Assembly: GCA_900471485.1 (NCBI GenBank)
Contig: UCEU01000002.1
Location: forward strand, 105,620-169,619
Source: Hyphomicrobiales bacterium
Lineage (GTDB): Bacteria; Pseudomonadota; Alphaproteobacteria; Rhizobiales; Rhizobiaceae
DNA: 64,000 bases
Reading direction: 5' to 3'
Shown here: positions 54,980 to 63,900 of the stretch, one piece after another
Numbering within the stretch: the stretch's first letter is position 1
Layout: every line of letters begins with the position of its first letter
The notes under the pieces: generated by a model
Database searches by the model: none
Seen by the model: only the letters and a program-made list of their open reading frames with translations
What the model was told of the DNA's origin: nothing
Position numbers and translations under genes: made by a program

Positions 54980-55741
54980 ATGAGCGAGGACGTTGATCGC
55001 GGGCCGGGTTTCTGGGGCTATCTGAAAAAGCGCTACCAGGCGCGCCGCACGATCCATCGCCGGGTGCCCTGGAAGGGGTTTGCGTTTTCCGCGATCAACG
55101 CCGTGGCCATCGCCTTCTTCGTGTTCGATCGTCCGCTCGGTATTGCTGCTAGAGAACTGGCGCAGCCGCTGGTTACGCTTGCCGACGATATCACCGACAT
55201 TGGAAGGCTCGTCTGGATTCTCGCCGGGCTGACAACCATTCTTGCGACCGCCTATCTGGTCCGCCGGCGGCTGTGGAAGGTGCGCGAGCGGTTTCGGATG
55301 ATCTATTTCGGGCAGATGACCGCCTATGTCGCGCTTTCCGTGCTGTTCACGGCAATCATTGCCAATGCCCTGAAGTTCGCGATCGGGCGGGCGCGGCCGC
55401 TTATCTATGATCAGGAAGGCATCTTCAGCTTCGCTCCTTTCAACATGGACTTCCTGCACCAGAGTTTTCCGTCCGGGCATTCGGCGAATATCGGGGCGCT
55501 GTTCATGGCGCTGGCGCTGCTTTTCCCTAGGTTTCGCCTCGGCTTCGTTGCCATCGGTCTCTGGCTCGGCGCGACCCGTATCATCATCGGCGTGCATTAT
55601 CCGAGTGACGTTACGGCAGGACTGGCGCTCGGCGCGTGGATCGCCTTTGCCACATCCATTCTGTTTGCCCGCTTCGGGCTGGTGTTTTCGATCGCGCGCG
55701 ATGGCGGTTGGCCTACGCCACGGCTCAGCCGGCTGGTTTAG
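54980..55741 (+). CDS. PAP2 family phosphatase
   Basis: A 253-residue membrane phosphatase of the PAP2/LpxE type. All three motifs are present: KFAIGRARP (K-x6-RP), PSGHS, and TRIIIGVHYPSDVTAG (R-x5-H-x3-D). Five or six helices surround them. It acts on lipid phosphates, for example phosphatidate, undecaprenyl pyrophosphate or lipid A phosphate; rhizobial LpxE enzymes belong here. GGGAGTGGA precedes the ATG. The exact substrate is unknown. Confidence 0.9.
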   Translation: MSEDVDRGPGFWGYLKKRYQARRTIHRRVPWKGFAFSAINAVAIAFFVFDRPLGIAARELAQPLVTLADDITDIGRLVWILAGLTTILATAYLVRRRLWKVRERFRMIYFGQMTAYVALSVLFTAIIANALKFAIGRARPLIYDQEGIFSFAPFNMDFLHQSFPSGHSANIGALFMALALLFPRFRLGFVAIGLWLGATRIIIGVHYPSDVTAGLALGAWIAFATSILFARFGLVFSIARDGGWPTPRLSRLV

Positions 55742-55751
55742 TCATTCTCCA

Positions 55752-55790
55752 AAAAGAAAAACCCGGCGCCCACTGGAGCGCCGGGTTCAT
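55752..55790. terminator. Bidirectional terminator between the PAP2 and MFS genes
   Basis: AACCCGGCGC and GCGCCGGGTT form a 10-bp stem with an 8-base loop. On the minus strand it runs into TTTTTCTTTTT, a strong signal for the MFS gene; the plus side is weaker. Confidence 0.88.
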
Positions 55791-55810
55791 TGTCGCGGTC
55801 TTGAAGCATC

Positions 55811-57697
55811 TCAATCCATGGCGTGGATATCGCGATCCTTGGTTTCCGGCAGGAAGATCAGGCCGATCACAAGCGTGATGGCGGCGAAGATGATCGGGTA
55901 CCAGAGGCCGAAATAGATGTCGCCGGTCGCCGCACTCATCGCAAAGGCCGTTGCCGGCAGCAGGCCGCCGAACCAGCCGTTACCGATGTGATAGGGCAGC
56001 GACATGCCGGTGTAGCGGATGCGGGTCGGGAAGAGTTCGACCAGCAGGGCGGCGATCGGGCCGTAGACCATCGTCACGTAGAGAACCAGCACGAACAGGA
56101 TGGCGATCGTGCCGATCCAGTTGACGCGGGCGGGATCGGCCGCCATGGCGAAGGTGCCGCCGCCGGCGATGTTGTAGACCGCCATGTCGGTGACGCCGTT
56201 GGCTTCGTCCGCCGTCAGCAGCTTGGCTGCCACCAGCTTGTCTGCCGGCATGGTTTCCTTGGCGCCGGCGCGGATCGTATCGGCGTTCAGCGCAAGCTCG
56301 GGATTGGCGGTGATGAAGGCATCCAGCTTTGCATCCGGAACCTTGATGGCGCCGCGGTTCAGCGGGTAGCCGCCGTCGTGCAGCGCGATGTTTGCACTCT
56401 TTTCAAAGGCTGCCGTCAGGCCCTTGGCCTTGTCGCCGGCTGCGACGGCGTCGAAGCTGGTGATGGTTTCATCACCGATCTTCACCGTCGCCGGTTGGCC
56501 GGCAGGGCCTGGGACGACATCGTAAGGCACCGAGTTCTTGGTCAGGAAGGCTGTCGCCACGTCGCAGGAACTAGTGAACTTCGATGTGCCCGTGGGGTTG
56601 AACTGGAATTTGCAGTCCGCCGGATCGGCCGTCACCGTTGCCCGGACCGAAGCCTGGGCTTCTGCGAGGGCAGGGTTGGCGGTCCAGGTCATGGCCTTGA
56701 ACAGCGGGTTATAGGTGACGGCCGCGATCAGCAGGCCGGCCATGATGATCGGCTTGCGGCCGATCTTGTCGGAGAGGCCGCCGAAGATCACGAAGAATGG
56801 CGTGCCGAGAATGAGAGCGATGGCCACCATGATGTTGGCTGCCTGCAGATCGACCTTCAGCACGTTCTGCAGGAAGAACAGGGCATAGAACTGGCCGCCG
56901 TACCAGACGACCGCCTGGCCCATCGTGGCGCCGAGAAGCGCGATGAGCGCGATCTTGGCATTCTTCCACTGGCCGAAGGCTTCCGTCAGCGGTGCCTTGG
57001 AGCCCTTGCCCTCTGCCTTCATCTTCTGGAAGGCCGGCGATTCGTTCATCCGCACGCGGATCCAGACGGAGACGCCGAGAAGGATGACGGAGACCAGGAA
57101 CGGGATGCGCCAGCCCCAGGCGGCGAAGGCTTCCTTGCCCATGATGAACTGGACGCCGACGATGACGATCAGCGACAGGAAGAGTCCGAGAGTCGCCGTC
57201 GTCTGGATCCAGGAGGTAAAGTAGCCGCGGCGCCCATTGGGTGCATGCTCGGCCACGTAAGTGGCGGCGCCGCCATATTCACCGCCGAGCGCAAGACCCT
57301 GCAGCAGGCGAAGGCCGATCAGGATGATCGGGGCGGCGATACCGATTGTGGCGGCACCCGGGAGAATACCGACCAGGAAGGTCGAGAGACCCATGATCAG
57401 GATCGTCACCAGGAAGGTGTACTTGCGGCCGACGAGATCGCCGAGGCGGCCGAACACCAGCGCGCCGAACGGGCGCACCAGGAAGCCGGCGGCAAAGGCC
57501 AGCAGCGTGAAGATGTTGCGGGTGGCTTCGGGATACTGGGTGAAGTAGGTCGCGCCGATATAGGTGGCGAGCGAGCCGTAGAGATAGAAGTCGTACCATT
57601 CGAATACGGTACCGAGCGAGGAGGCGAAGATGACCTTCTTCTCCTCCGATGTCATCGGTCCGGCTTTCGCGCCCCCGACGCTTGCGACATTTGCCAT
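55811..57697 (-). CDS. MFS transporter, metabolite:H+ symporter family, with long inserted domain
   Basis: A 628-residue transporter of the MHS group. The start is the ATG at 57697 with GGAGG upstream. MHS marks are ASSLGTVFEWYDFYLYGSLA, GRLGDLVGRKYTF, LALGGEYGGAATYVAEHAP and the final FLPETKDRD. Between helices VIFGGLSDKIGRKPIIMAGL and the VNWIGTIAILFVLVLY helix it carries about 150 extra residues that are hydrophilic and Ala/Asp/Lys-rich, with two Cys and probably facing the periplasm. The family normally has about 430-550 residues. Substrates are likely organic acids or osmolytes. Confidence 0.9.
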   Translation of the reverse strand: MANVASVGGAKAGPMTSEEKKVIFASSLGTVFEWYDFYLYGSLATYIGATYFTQYPEATRNIFTLLAFAAGFLVRPFGALVFGRLGDLVGRKYTFLVTILIMGLSTFLVGILPGAATIGIAAPIILIGLRLLQGLALGGEYGGAATYVAEHAPNGRRGYFTSWIQTTATLGLFLSLIVIVGVQFIMGKEAFAAWGWRIPFLVSVILLGVSVWIRVRMNESPAFQKMKAEGKGSKAPLTEAFGQWKNAKIALIALLGATMGQAVVWYGGQFYALFFLQNVLKVDLQAANIMVAIALILGTPFFVIFGGLSDKIGRKPIIMAGLLIAAVTYNPLFKAMTWTANPALAEAQASVRATVTADPADCKFQFNPTGTSKFTSSCDVATAFLTKNSVPYDVVPGPAGQPATVKIGDETITSFDAVAAGDKAKGLTAAFEKSANIALHDGGYPLNRGAIKVPDAKLDAFITANPELALNADTIRAGAKETMPADKLVAAKLLTADEANGVTDMAVYNIAGGGTFAMAADPARVNWIGTIAILFVLVLYVTMVYGPIAALLVELFPTRIRYTGMSLPYHIGNGWFGGLLPATAFAMSAATGDIYFGLWYPIIFAAITLVIGLIFLPETKDRDIHAMD

Positions 57698-57904
57698 GTT
57701 CTGTCCTCCACAGAATGATGTAAACGCGGCGCGCGACCATACTCTCCTCAAAGCATACCCCTGGTCGCGGTTCGCCTGATGAGACTGTGACAGAAAAAAT
57801 CTCCCTTAAAGAGAGCGGCTTTGGGATTATGACTTTAGTCTAATGCCTTTGCACAGATTGCAGAGATGGCGGCCGCAGATCGAGCAGTGATGCCCCGCCA
57901 AGCA

Positions 57905-57940
57905 CGAAAAAAGCCGGATGGCGGGACCATCCGGCTTCGA
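57905..57940 (-). terminator. Terminator after ndvA
   Basis: AGCCGGATGG-TCCCG-CCATCCGGCT is followed by TTTTTTC on the minus strand, about 20 bases past the ndvA stop. Confidence 0.93.
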
Positions 57941-57960
57941 TCGTTTCACTAGGCGCTGTC

Positions 57961-59724
57961 TTAGGCGGCTTCGGTCGTGTGTGCCTTGCGGACTTCCTCG
58001 TCCGTCAGGATACCGCTGGCGCGAAGCAGGGCGGCGAAGCGACCGTTGCTCTGGCTGAGCTCGTCGAAGCTGCCTTCTTCGACGACGCGGCCGTTGTCGA
58101 GGAAGAGAACCTTGTCCGCCTCGCGAACCGTCGAGAGACGGTGGGCGATGATGAATGTGGTGCGGTTCTGACGCAGGTTGTCGATCGCAGCCTTCACACG
58201 GTTCTCCGTCTCGACGTCGAGCGCGCTGGTCGCCTCGTCAAGTACCAGAATCGGCGCATCCTTGAGGATGGCGCGGGCGATTGCCACACGTTGGCGCTCA
58301 CCGCCGGAGAGCTTGTTGCCGCGCTCGCCGACATGGGTGTCGTACTGGTCTTCGCGGGTCTCGATGAAGTCGGCTGCGGCGGCAGCTTCAGCCGCACGGC
58401 GCATGTCTTCATCCGAAGCGTTCTCCCGGCCGAGGCGAATGTTGTCGCTGATCGAGCGGTTGAGCAGACCTGCGTCCTGGAACACCGTTGCGATATAGCG
58501 GCGCAGCGACTTGCGGGTGATCTTCGTCGTGTCGTGACCGTCGACGAGGATCTGGCCGCTGTCGGGGTCGTAGACGCGCTGCAGCAGGTTGATCATCGTG
58601 GTCTTGCCCGAGCCGGTCGGGCCGACGATCGCAACCGTCTGGCCGGCCTTGGCGGTGAAGGACACGTTATGCAGGCCCTGTGCCGTGTTGCCGAAGCGGA
58701 ACGACACGTTGCGGAACTCGACCTCGCCCTTCACGTCGGTGATGTCGGCGTTGCCGGCAGGCTCTTCGCGTTCACGGACCGAATCTTCGAGGGTATAAAA
58801 GTCCTCGAGCTTGGAACGTGCTTCGAAGATCTGCGAAGCGAACTGGCGCATCTGGTCGAGACGCGAGATCAGAAGGTTGGCAAAGCCGATGAAGGCGATG
58901 ACGTCACCGATGCGCAGCTCGCCGGCCTGGACCATGACGGTACCGATGACGAGGATGATCATCATGGCGATCGTCGATGCCATGCGGTTCATCGCGCCGG
59001 CCAGAGCCCACCAGTCGAGCACCGGATACTGAGCCTGCAGAAGACGGTCGGTGAACGAACGCAGAGCCTTGGTTTCGGCTTCGATGCGGTTGTAGCTGTG
59101 CAGCACCGAGACGTTGCTGATCGAGTCGCTCACATGCGAGAAAACCGTATGATAGTGGTTTTCGACCGATGCCTGGCCATCCTTGGTGCGGCTCATGACG
59201 AGACGACCGATCAGCCAGTAGGCGATGCCGAGCACGACGAGCACGCCGGAAAGACGCAGGTCCATCGAAACGGCGGTCGGGATCAGGATCAGGATGGCAA
59301 CGGCGGTCGCAAGGTGATTGCGCATGAATTCGAGCCAGAGGCCGAACAGCGTTTCACAGGCGCGCAGCAGCGTGTGCAGGGCGTTCGACGTGCCACGCTG
59401 ATGGTGCCAGGACAACGGCATCGAAATGATGCGGCCGAAGGCTTCCGTCAAAAGGGTGGCACGACGTCCGTGCGCAAGCCGGTCAGCCTCGCGGGCTACC
59501 AGCACGAATGCGATGGTGTTGAAGACGGCGAAGGCTGCCCACATGAAGAGGATGGGCTTCACCTCACCTTTGCCGGAAATTGCATCTATGATGCGGCCGA
59601 AAAGGATCGGCTCGGCGATGGTGATCGCGGCGAGCACGATGTTCGCGATAACGACCAGGGATACGCGGAACTTGTAGGCGCCGAGATAGCGCAAAGCTCT
59701 TGCATAGACCTTGAATAGCGACAC
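57961..59724 (-). CDS. ndvA: Cyclic beta-1,2-glucan ABC exporter NdvA
   Basis: A 587-residue half-transporter with fused membrane and ATPase domains that exports cyclic beta-1,2-glucan to the periplasm; it is needed for nodule invasion, attachment and hypoosmotic adaptation in rhizobia and agrobacteria (ChvA). Six helices lie in residues 20-300. The ATPase domain has Walker A GPTGSGKTT near residue 368, the signature LSGGERQRVAIARAIL and Walker B ILVLDEATSALD. The residues MSLFKVYARALRYLGAYKFR at the start are as I remember NdvA. It is divergent from expR. Confidence 0.93.
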   Translation of the reverse strand: MSLFKVYARALRYLGAYKFRVSLVVIANIVLAAITIAEPILFGRIIDAISGKGEVKPILFMWAAFAVFNTIAFVLVAREADRLAHGRRATLLTEAFGRIISMPLSWHHQRGTSNALHTLLRACETLFGLWLEFMRNHLATAVAILILIPTAVSMDLRLSGVLVVLGIAYWLIGRLVMSRTKDGQASVENHYHTVFSHVSDSISNVSVLHSYNRIEAETKALRSFTDRLLQAQYPVLDWWALAGAMNRMASTIAMMIILVIGTVMVQAGELRIGDVIAFIGFANLLISRLDQMRQFASQIFEARSKLEDFYTLEDSVREREEPAGNADITDVKGEVEFRNVSFRFGNTAQGLHNVSFTAKAGQTVAIVGPTGSGKTTMINLLQRVYDPDSGQILVDGHDTTKITRKSLRRYIATVFQDAGLLNRSISDNIRLGRENASDEDMRRAAEAAAAADFIETREDQYDTHVGERGNKLSGGERQRVAIARAILKDAPILVLDEATSALDVETENRVKAAIDNLRQNRTTFIIAHRLSTVREADKVLFLDNGRVVEEGSFDELSQSNGRFAALLRASGILTDEEVRKAHTTEAA

Positions 59725-60050
59725 GGCGATACCTCTTTGTGCATCTGCGAATGGGTGGATGTTGCGATGCTACAAAAAGCTACCTGAACCGACGATTAAC
59801 AGGCCGTTCAGATGCCTTCCATGAGGCTTTTTTCCTTGATCGGCGGTCGCTCGTGTGTCCGGTCAATATGGAAATCTTCAGGAGAAGTTACAAACCCTCA
59901 CAATTTTCGCTTGCGTTGATGCGCCATGCTGAGACACCATCGATTGGATCGCACGCTAATATTTTATCGTATCTATAATCGTACTGCTATCGAGGCTTGT
60001 CCTTCTTTCGGCGGCCTTGTCTGGTGGCCCGAAGGGGCAGGGGCAATTTT
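59725..60050. other. Divergent promoter region between ndvA and expR
   Basis: These 326 bases are AT-rich toward the expR side. A TATAAT at 59974-59979 could be a -10 element for expR, but no convincing -35 is seen at the right distance. A T-run after GAGGC near 59826 may terminate or attenuate. I see no gene and no clear operator. Confidence 0.55.
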
Positions 60051-60791
60051 GTGAATATCCATTATTTAATTCAACTGCTTGTGCTTCTGGAGGGGTGCCG
60101 CAAGGTTGCCGCCGTGGAGGAGGAGCTTGCGCACGTCGTGCGCCTCTACGGCTTCGATTATTTCGCTCTGACACAGTACGCGAAGGACGCGGGCGAGCCT
60201 TTCGGTGCCACTCTTGTGGGACAAATGCCGGAAAAATGGCTCCAGATCTACAAAGCTAAGAAGTATGCCGTGATGGACCCCACTGTGCGGTATCTCGCAT
60301 ATGCACAAAAGCCCTTCCGTTGGCGGGATGGGTTGGCGGCCTTTCGCAAGGATCCGCACCATCGTCGCATGGAAATCGTGATCGCCGATGCGCACGCACA
60401 TGGTCTCAAAGACGGCTATACTTTTCCCATTCAGGGACGAAGCGCGGTGCTGGGCAGTCTTGTCCTTGCAGGCAATATCGTGGATCTCTATCCCGTGGAG
60501 ATATCTCTCTTCGACGCCATCGGACGCAAGGCATTCTGGCGCTTGCTGGAGATTGGCGGAAATGGGCAGTCGGCCGAAAACGTTTCCAGCATAGACGCGC
60601 GATTGACGCGGCGCGAAATGGAAATCCTCCAATATCTCGCCGAGGGAATGACCTCCGTCGAAATCGGAAAGCTTTTGAAGATCTCCAATCACACCGTTGA
60701 CTGGTACATGAACGGGTTGCAGGACAAGCTGAAGGCCAAAAATCGCCAGCACGCCGTCGCAATCGCCTTCCGGCACGGGCTCATCATCTAG
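60051..60791 (+). CDS. expR: LuxR-family quorum-sensing regulator, ExpR-like
   Basis: A 246-residue regulator with an N-terminal acyl-homoserine-lactone domain and a C-terminal LuxR helix-turn-helix. The lactone-pocket residues known from TraR can be aligned: Trp63, Tyr67, Asp76, Pro77 and Trp91. The HTH covers LTRREMEILQYLAEGMTSVE and IGKLLKISNHTVDWYMNGLQ. I chose the GTG at 60051, which has AGGGG upstream; a TTG at 59997 would add 18 residues. No lactone synthase gene is nearby, so it is a solo receptor. The ndvA-expR-pyc order agrees with S. meliloti, where ExpR controls exopolysaccharide and motility. Confidence 0.85.
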   Translation: MNIHYLIQLLVLLEGCRKVAAVEEELAHVVRLYGFDYFALTQYAKDAGEPFGATLVGQMPEKWLQIYKAKKYAVMDPTVRYLAYAQKPFRWRDGLAAFRKDPHHRRMEIVIADAHAHGLKDGYTFPIQGRSAVLGSLVLAGNIVDLYPVEISLFDAIGRKAFWRLLEIGGNGQSAENVSSIDARLTRREMEILQYLAEGMTSVEIGKLLKISNHTVDWYMNGLQDKLKAKNRQHAVAIAFRHGLII

Positions 60792-60801
60792 TTTAGAGAA
60801 A

Positions 60802-60830
60802 TTCAATTTGTCGGCGCTGTGGAAATTGAA
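60802..60830. promoter_or_regulatory. Inverted repeat between expR and pyc
   Basis: TTCAATTT (60802-60809) and AAATTGAA (60823-60830) are perfect 8-bp arms 13 bases apart, 76 bases before the pyc start. It could be an operator for pyc or a hairpin ending expR; no T-run follows, which favours an operator. Confidence 0.45.
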
Positions 60831-60905
60831 CTTTCCGTGACAGCGGGTTAAGACTCCTTTCGCGGGTGCAGCATTGCCCGTTTTTATGCCGTGAGGAGAC
60901 TGCAT

Positions 60906-63900
60906 TTGCCCATTTCCAAGATCCTTGTCGCCAACCGTTCCGAAATTGCCATCCGCGTGTTTCGCGCTGCCAACGAGCTCGGGATAAAAACGGTCGCGAT
61001 ATGGGCTGAGGAAGACAAACTGGCGCTGCATCGCTTCAAGGCGGACGAAAGCTACCAGGTCGGCCGCGGGCCGCATCTGGCGCGCGATCTTGGTCCGATC
61101 GAGAGCTACCTGTCGATCGACGAAGTCATCCGTGTCGCCAAGCTCTCCGGCGCCGATGCGATCCATCCGGGCTACGGCCTGTTGTCGGAAAGCCCCGAAT
61201 TCGTCGATGCCTGCAACAAGGCCGGCATCATCTTCATCGGCCCGACCGGCGATACGATGCGCCAGCTCGGCAACAAGGTGGCGGCCCGCAACCTGGCGAT
61301 CTCGGTCGGCGTTCCCGTGGTGCCGGCCACCGATCCGCTGCCGGATGATATGGCCGTCGTCGCCAAGATGGCCGACGAGATCGGTTATCCCGTGATGCTC
61401 AAGGCCTCGTGGGGCGGCGGCGGTCGCGGCATGCGCGCCATTCGCGATCCGAAGGACCTTGCCCGCGAGGTGACGGAAGCCAAGCGCGAGGCGATGGCCG
61501 CCTTCGGCAAGGACGAGGTCTATCTCGAAAAGCTCGTCGAGCGCGCCCGCCACGTCGAAAGCCAGATCCTGGGCGATACGCACGGCAATGTCGTTCATCT
61601 CTTCGAGCGCGATTGCTCGATCCAGCGCCGTAACCAGAAGGTCGTCGAGCGCGCGCCGGCTCCTTATCTTTCCGAAGCGCAGCGCCAGGAGCTGGCCGCC
61701 TACTCGCTGAAGATCGCCGGCGCCACCGGCTATGTCGGCGCCGGCACCGTCGAATATCTGATGGACGCCGATACCGGCAAATTCTACTTCATCGAAGTCA
61801 ACCCGCGCATCCAGGTCGAGCACACGGTGACCGAAGTCGTCACCGGCATCGATATCGTCAAGGCGCAGATCCACATCCTCGACGGCTTCGCGATTGGCAC
61901 GCCGGAATCGGGCGTGCCCGCACAGGCCGATATCAAGCTCAACGGCCATGCCCTGCAGTGCCGCATCACCACCGAGGATCCGGAGCACAACTTCATCCCG
62001 GACTACGGCCGCATCACCGCATACCGTTCGGCTTCCGGCTTCGGCATTCGTCTCGATGGCGGCACCTCCTATTCGGGCGCCATCATCACCCGCTATTACG
62101 ATCCGCTGCTGGTCAAGGTGACGGCCTGGGCGCCGAGCCCTTCGGAGGCGATCTCGCGCATGGACCGCGCGCTGCGCGAATTCCGTATCCGCGGCGTCGC
62201 CACCAACCTGACCTTCCTGGAAGCGATCATCACGCATCCGAAGTTCAAGGATAACAGCTACACCACCCGCTTCATCGACACGACGCCAGAGCTGTTCCAG
62301 CAGGTCAAGCGTCAGGACCGCGCGACGAAGCTCTTGACCTATCTCGCCGACGTCACCGTCAACGGTCACCCGGAAGCCAAGGACAGACCGCGCCCGACGG
62401 CGGATGCCGCCGAGCCTGTTGTGCCCTACACCAACGGCACGACGATCAAGGACGGCACCAAGCAGCTGCTCGACAAGCTCGGTCCGAAGAAATTCGGAGA
62501 ATGGATGCGCAACGAAAAGCGCGTGCTGATGACCGACACGACGATGCGCGACGGCCACCAGTCGCTGCTCGCGACCCGCATGCGCACCTATGATATCGCC
62601 CGCATCGCCGGCACCTATGCGCATGCGCTGCCGAACCTGCTCTCGCTGGAATGCTGGGGCGGTGCCACCTTCGACGTTTCCATGCGCTTCCTGACGGAAG
62701 ATCCGTGGGAGCGCCTGTCTCAGGTGCGCGAGGCGGCGCCGAACCTGCTGCTGCAGATGCTGCTGCGCGGTGCCAACGGCGTCGGTTACAAGAACTATCC
62801 TGACAATGTCGTCAAATACTTCGTCCGTCAGGCTGCTGCCGGCGGCATCGATCTCTTCCGCGTCTTCGACTGCCTGAACTGGGTCGAGAACATGCGCGTC
62901 TCCATGGATGCGGTGGCGGAAGAGAATAAGCTCTGCGAAGCAGCGATCTGCTATACCGGCGACATCCTGAACTCGGCGCGCCCGAAGTATGATCTGAAGT
63001 ATTACACGGATCTCGCCGTCCAGCTTGAAAAGGCCGGCGCGCATATCATCGCGCTGAAGGACATGGCGGGCCTCTTGAAGCCGGCCGCCGCCAAGGTGCT
63101 CTTCAAGGCGCTGCGCGAGGCAACCTCGCTGCCGATCCACTTCCATACGCACGACACCTCGGGCATTGCGGCCGCGACCGTTCTGGCTGCCGTCGACGCC
63201 GGCGTCGATGCCGTCGATGCGGCCATGGACGCGCTGTCGGGCAACACCTCGCAGCCGTGCCTCGGCTCGATTGTCGAGGCGCTGCGCGGTTCCGAGCGCG
63301 ATCCGGGCCTCGATCCGGAATGGATCCGCCGCATTTCCTTCTACTGGGAAGCGGTTCGCAATCAGTACGCGGCCTTCGAAAGCGATCTCAAGGGACCTGC
63401 CTCGGAAGTCTATCTGCACGAAATGCCGGGCGGTCAGTTCACCAATCTCAAGGAGCAGGCGCGTTCGCTCGGCCTCGAGACCCGCTGGCACGAGGTGGCG
63501 CAGGCCTATGCCGATGCCAACCAGATGTTCGGCGATATCGTCAAGGTGACGCCGTCTTCCAAGGTGGTCGGCGACATGGCGCTGATGATGGTCTCGCAGG
63601 ACCTGACGGTTGAAGATGTTGTTAACCCGGCCAAGGACGTGTCCTTCCCCGAATCCGTCGTCTCGATGCTGAAGGGCGATCTCGGACAGCCGCCGTCTGG
63701 CTGGCCGGCAGCACTGCAGAAGAAGGCGCTGAAGGGCGACGCCCCCTATACGGTGCGTCCTGGCTCGCTGCTCGAAGACGCTGATCTCGATGCCGAGCGT
63801 AAGGTCATCGAGACGAAGCTGGAGCGCGAGGTCAATGACTTCGAATTCGCCTCCTACCTGATGTATCCGAAGGTCTTCACCGACTTCGCGCTGGCATCCG

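Noticed and set aside
55823..59718. Two long plus-strand frames opposite the MFS transporter and ndvA
   Set aside because: Both are mirror frames caused by codon-position GC bias; the minus strand proteins have full transporter motifs.
60066..63491. A 1,141-codon open frame on the strand opposite pyc and expR
   Set aside because: It is the antisense of two well-recognised genes. Its composition (Arg, Gly, Asp, His, Ala rich) is typical of a GC-rich shadow frame, and it has no family motif or ribosome site.
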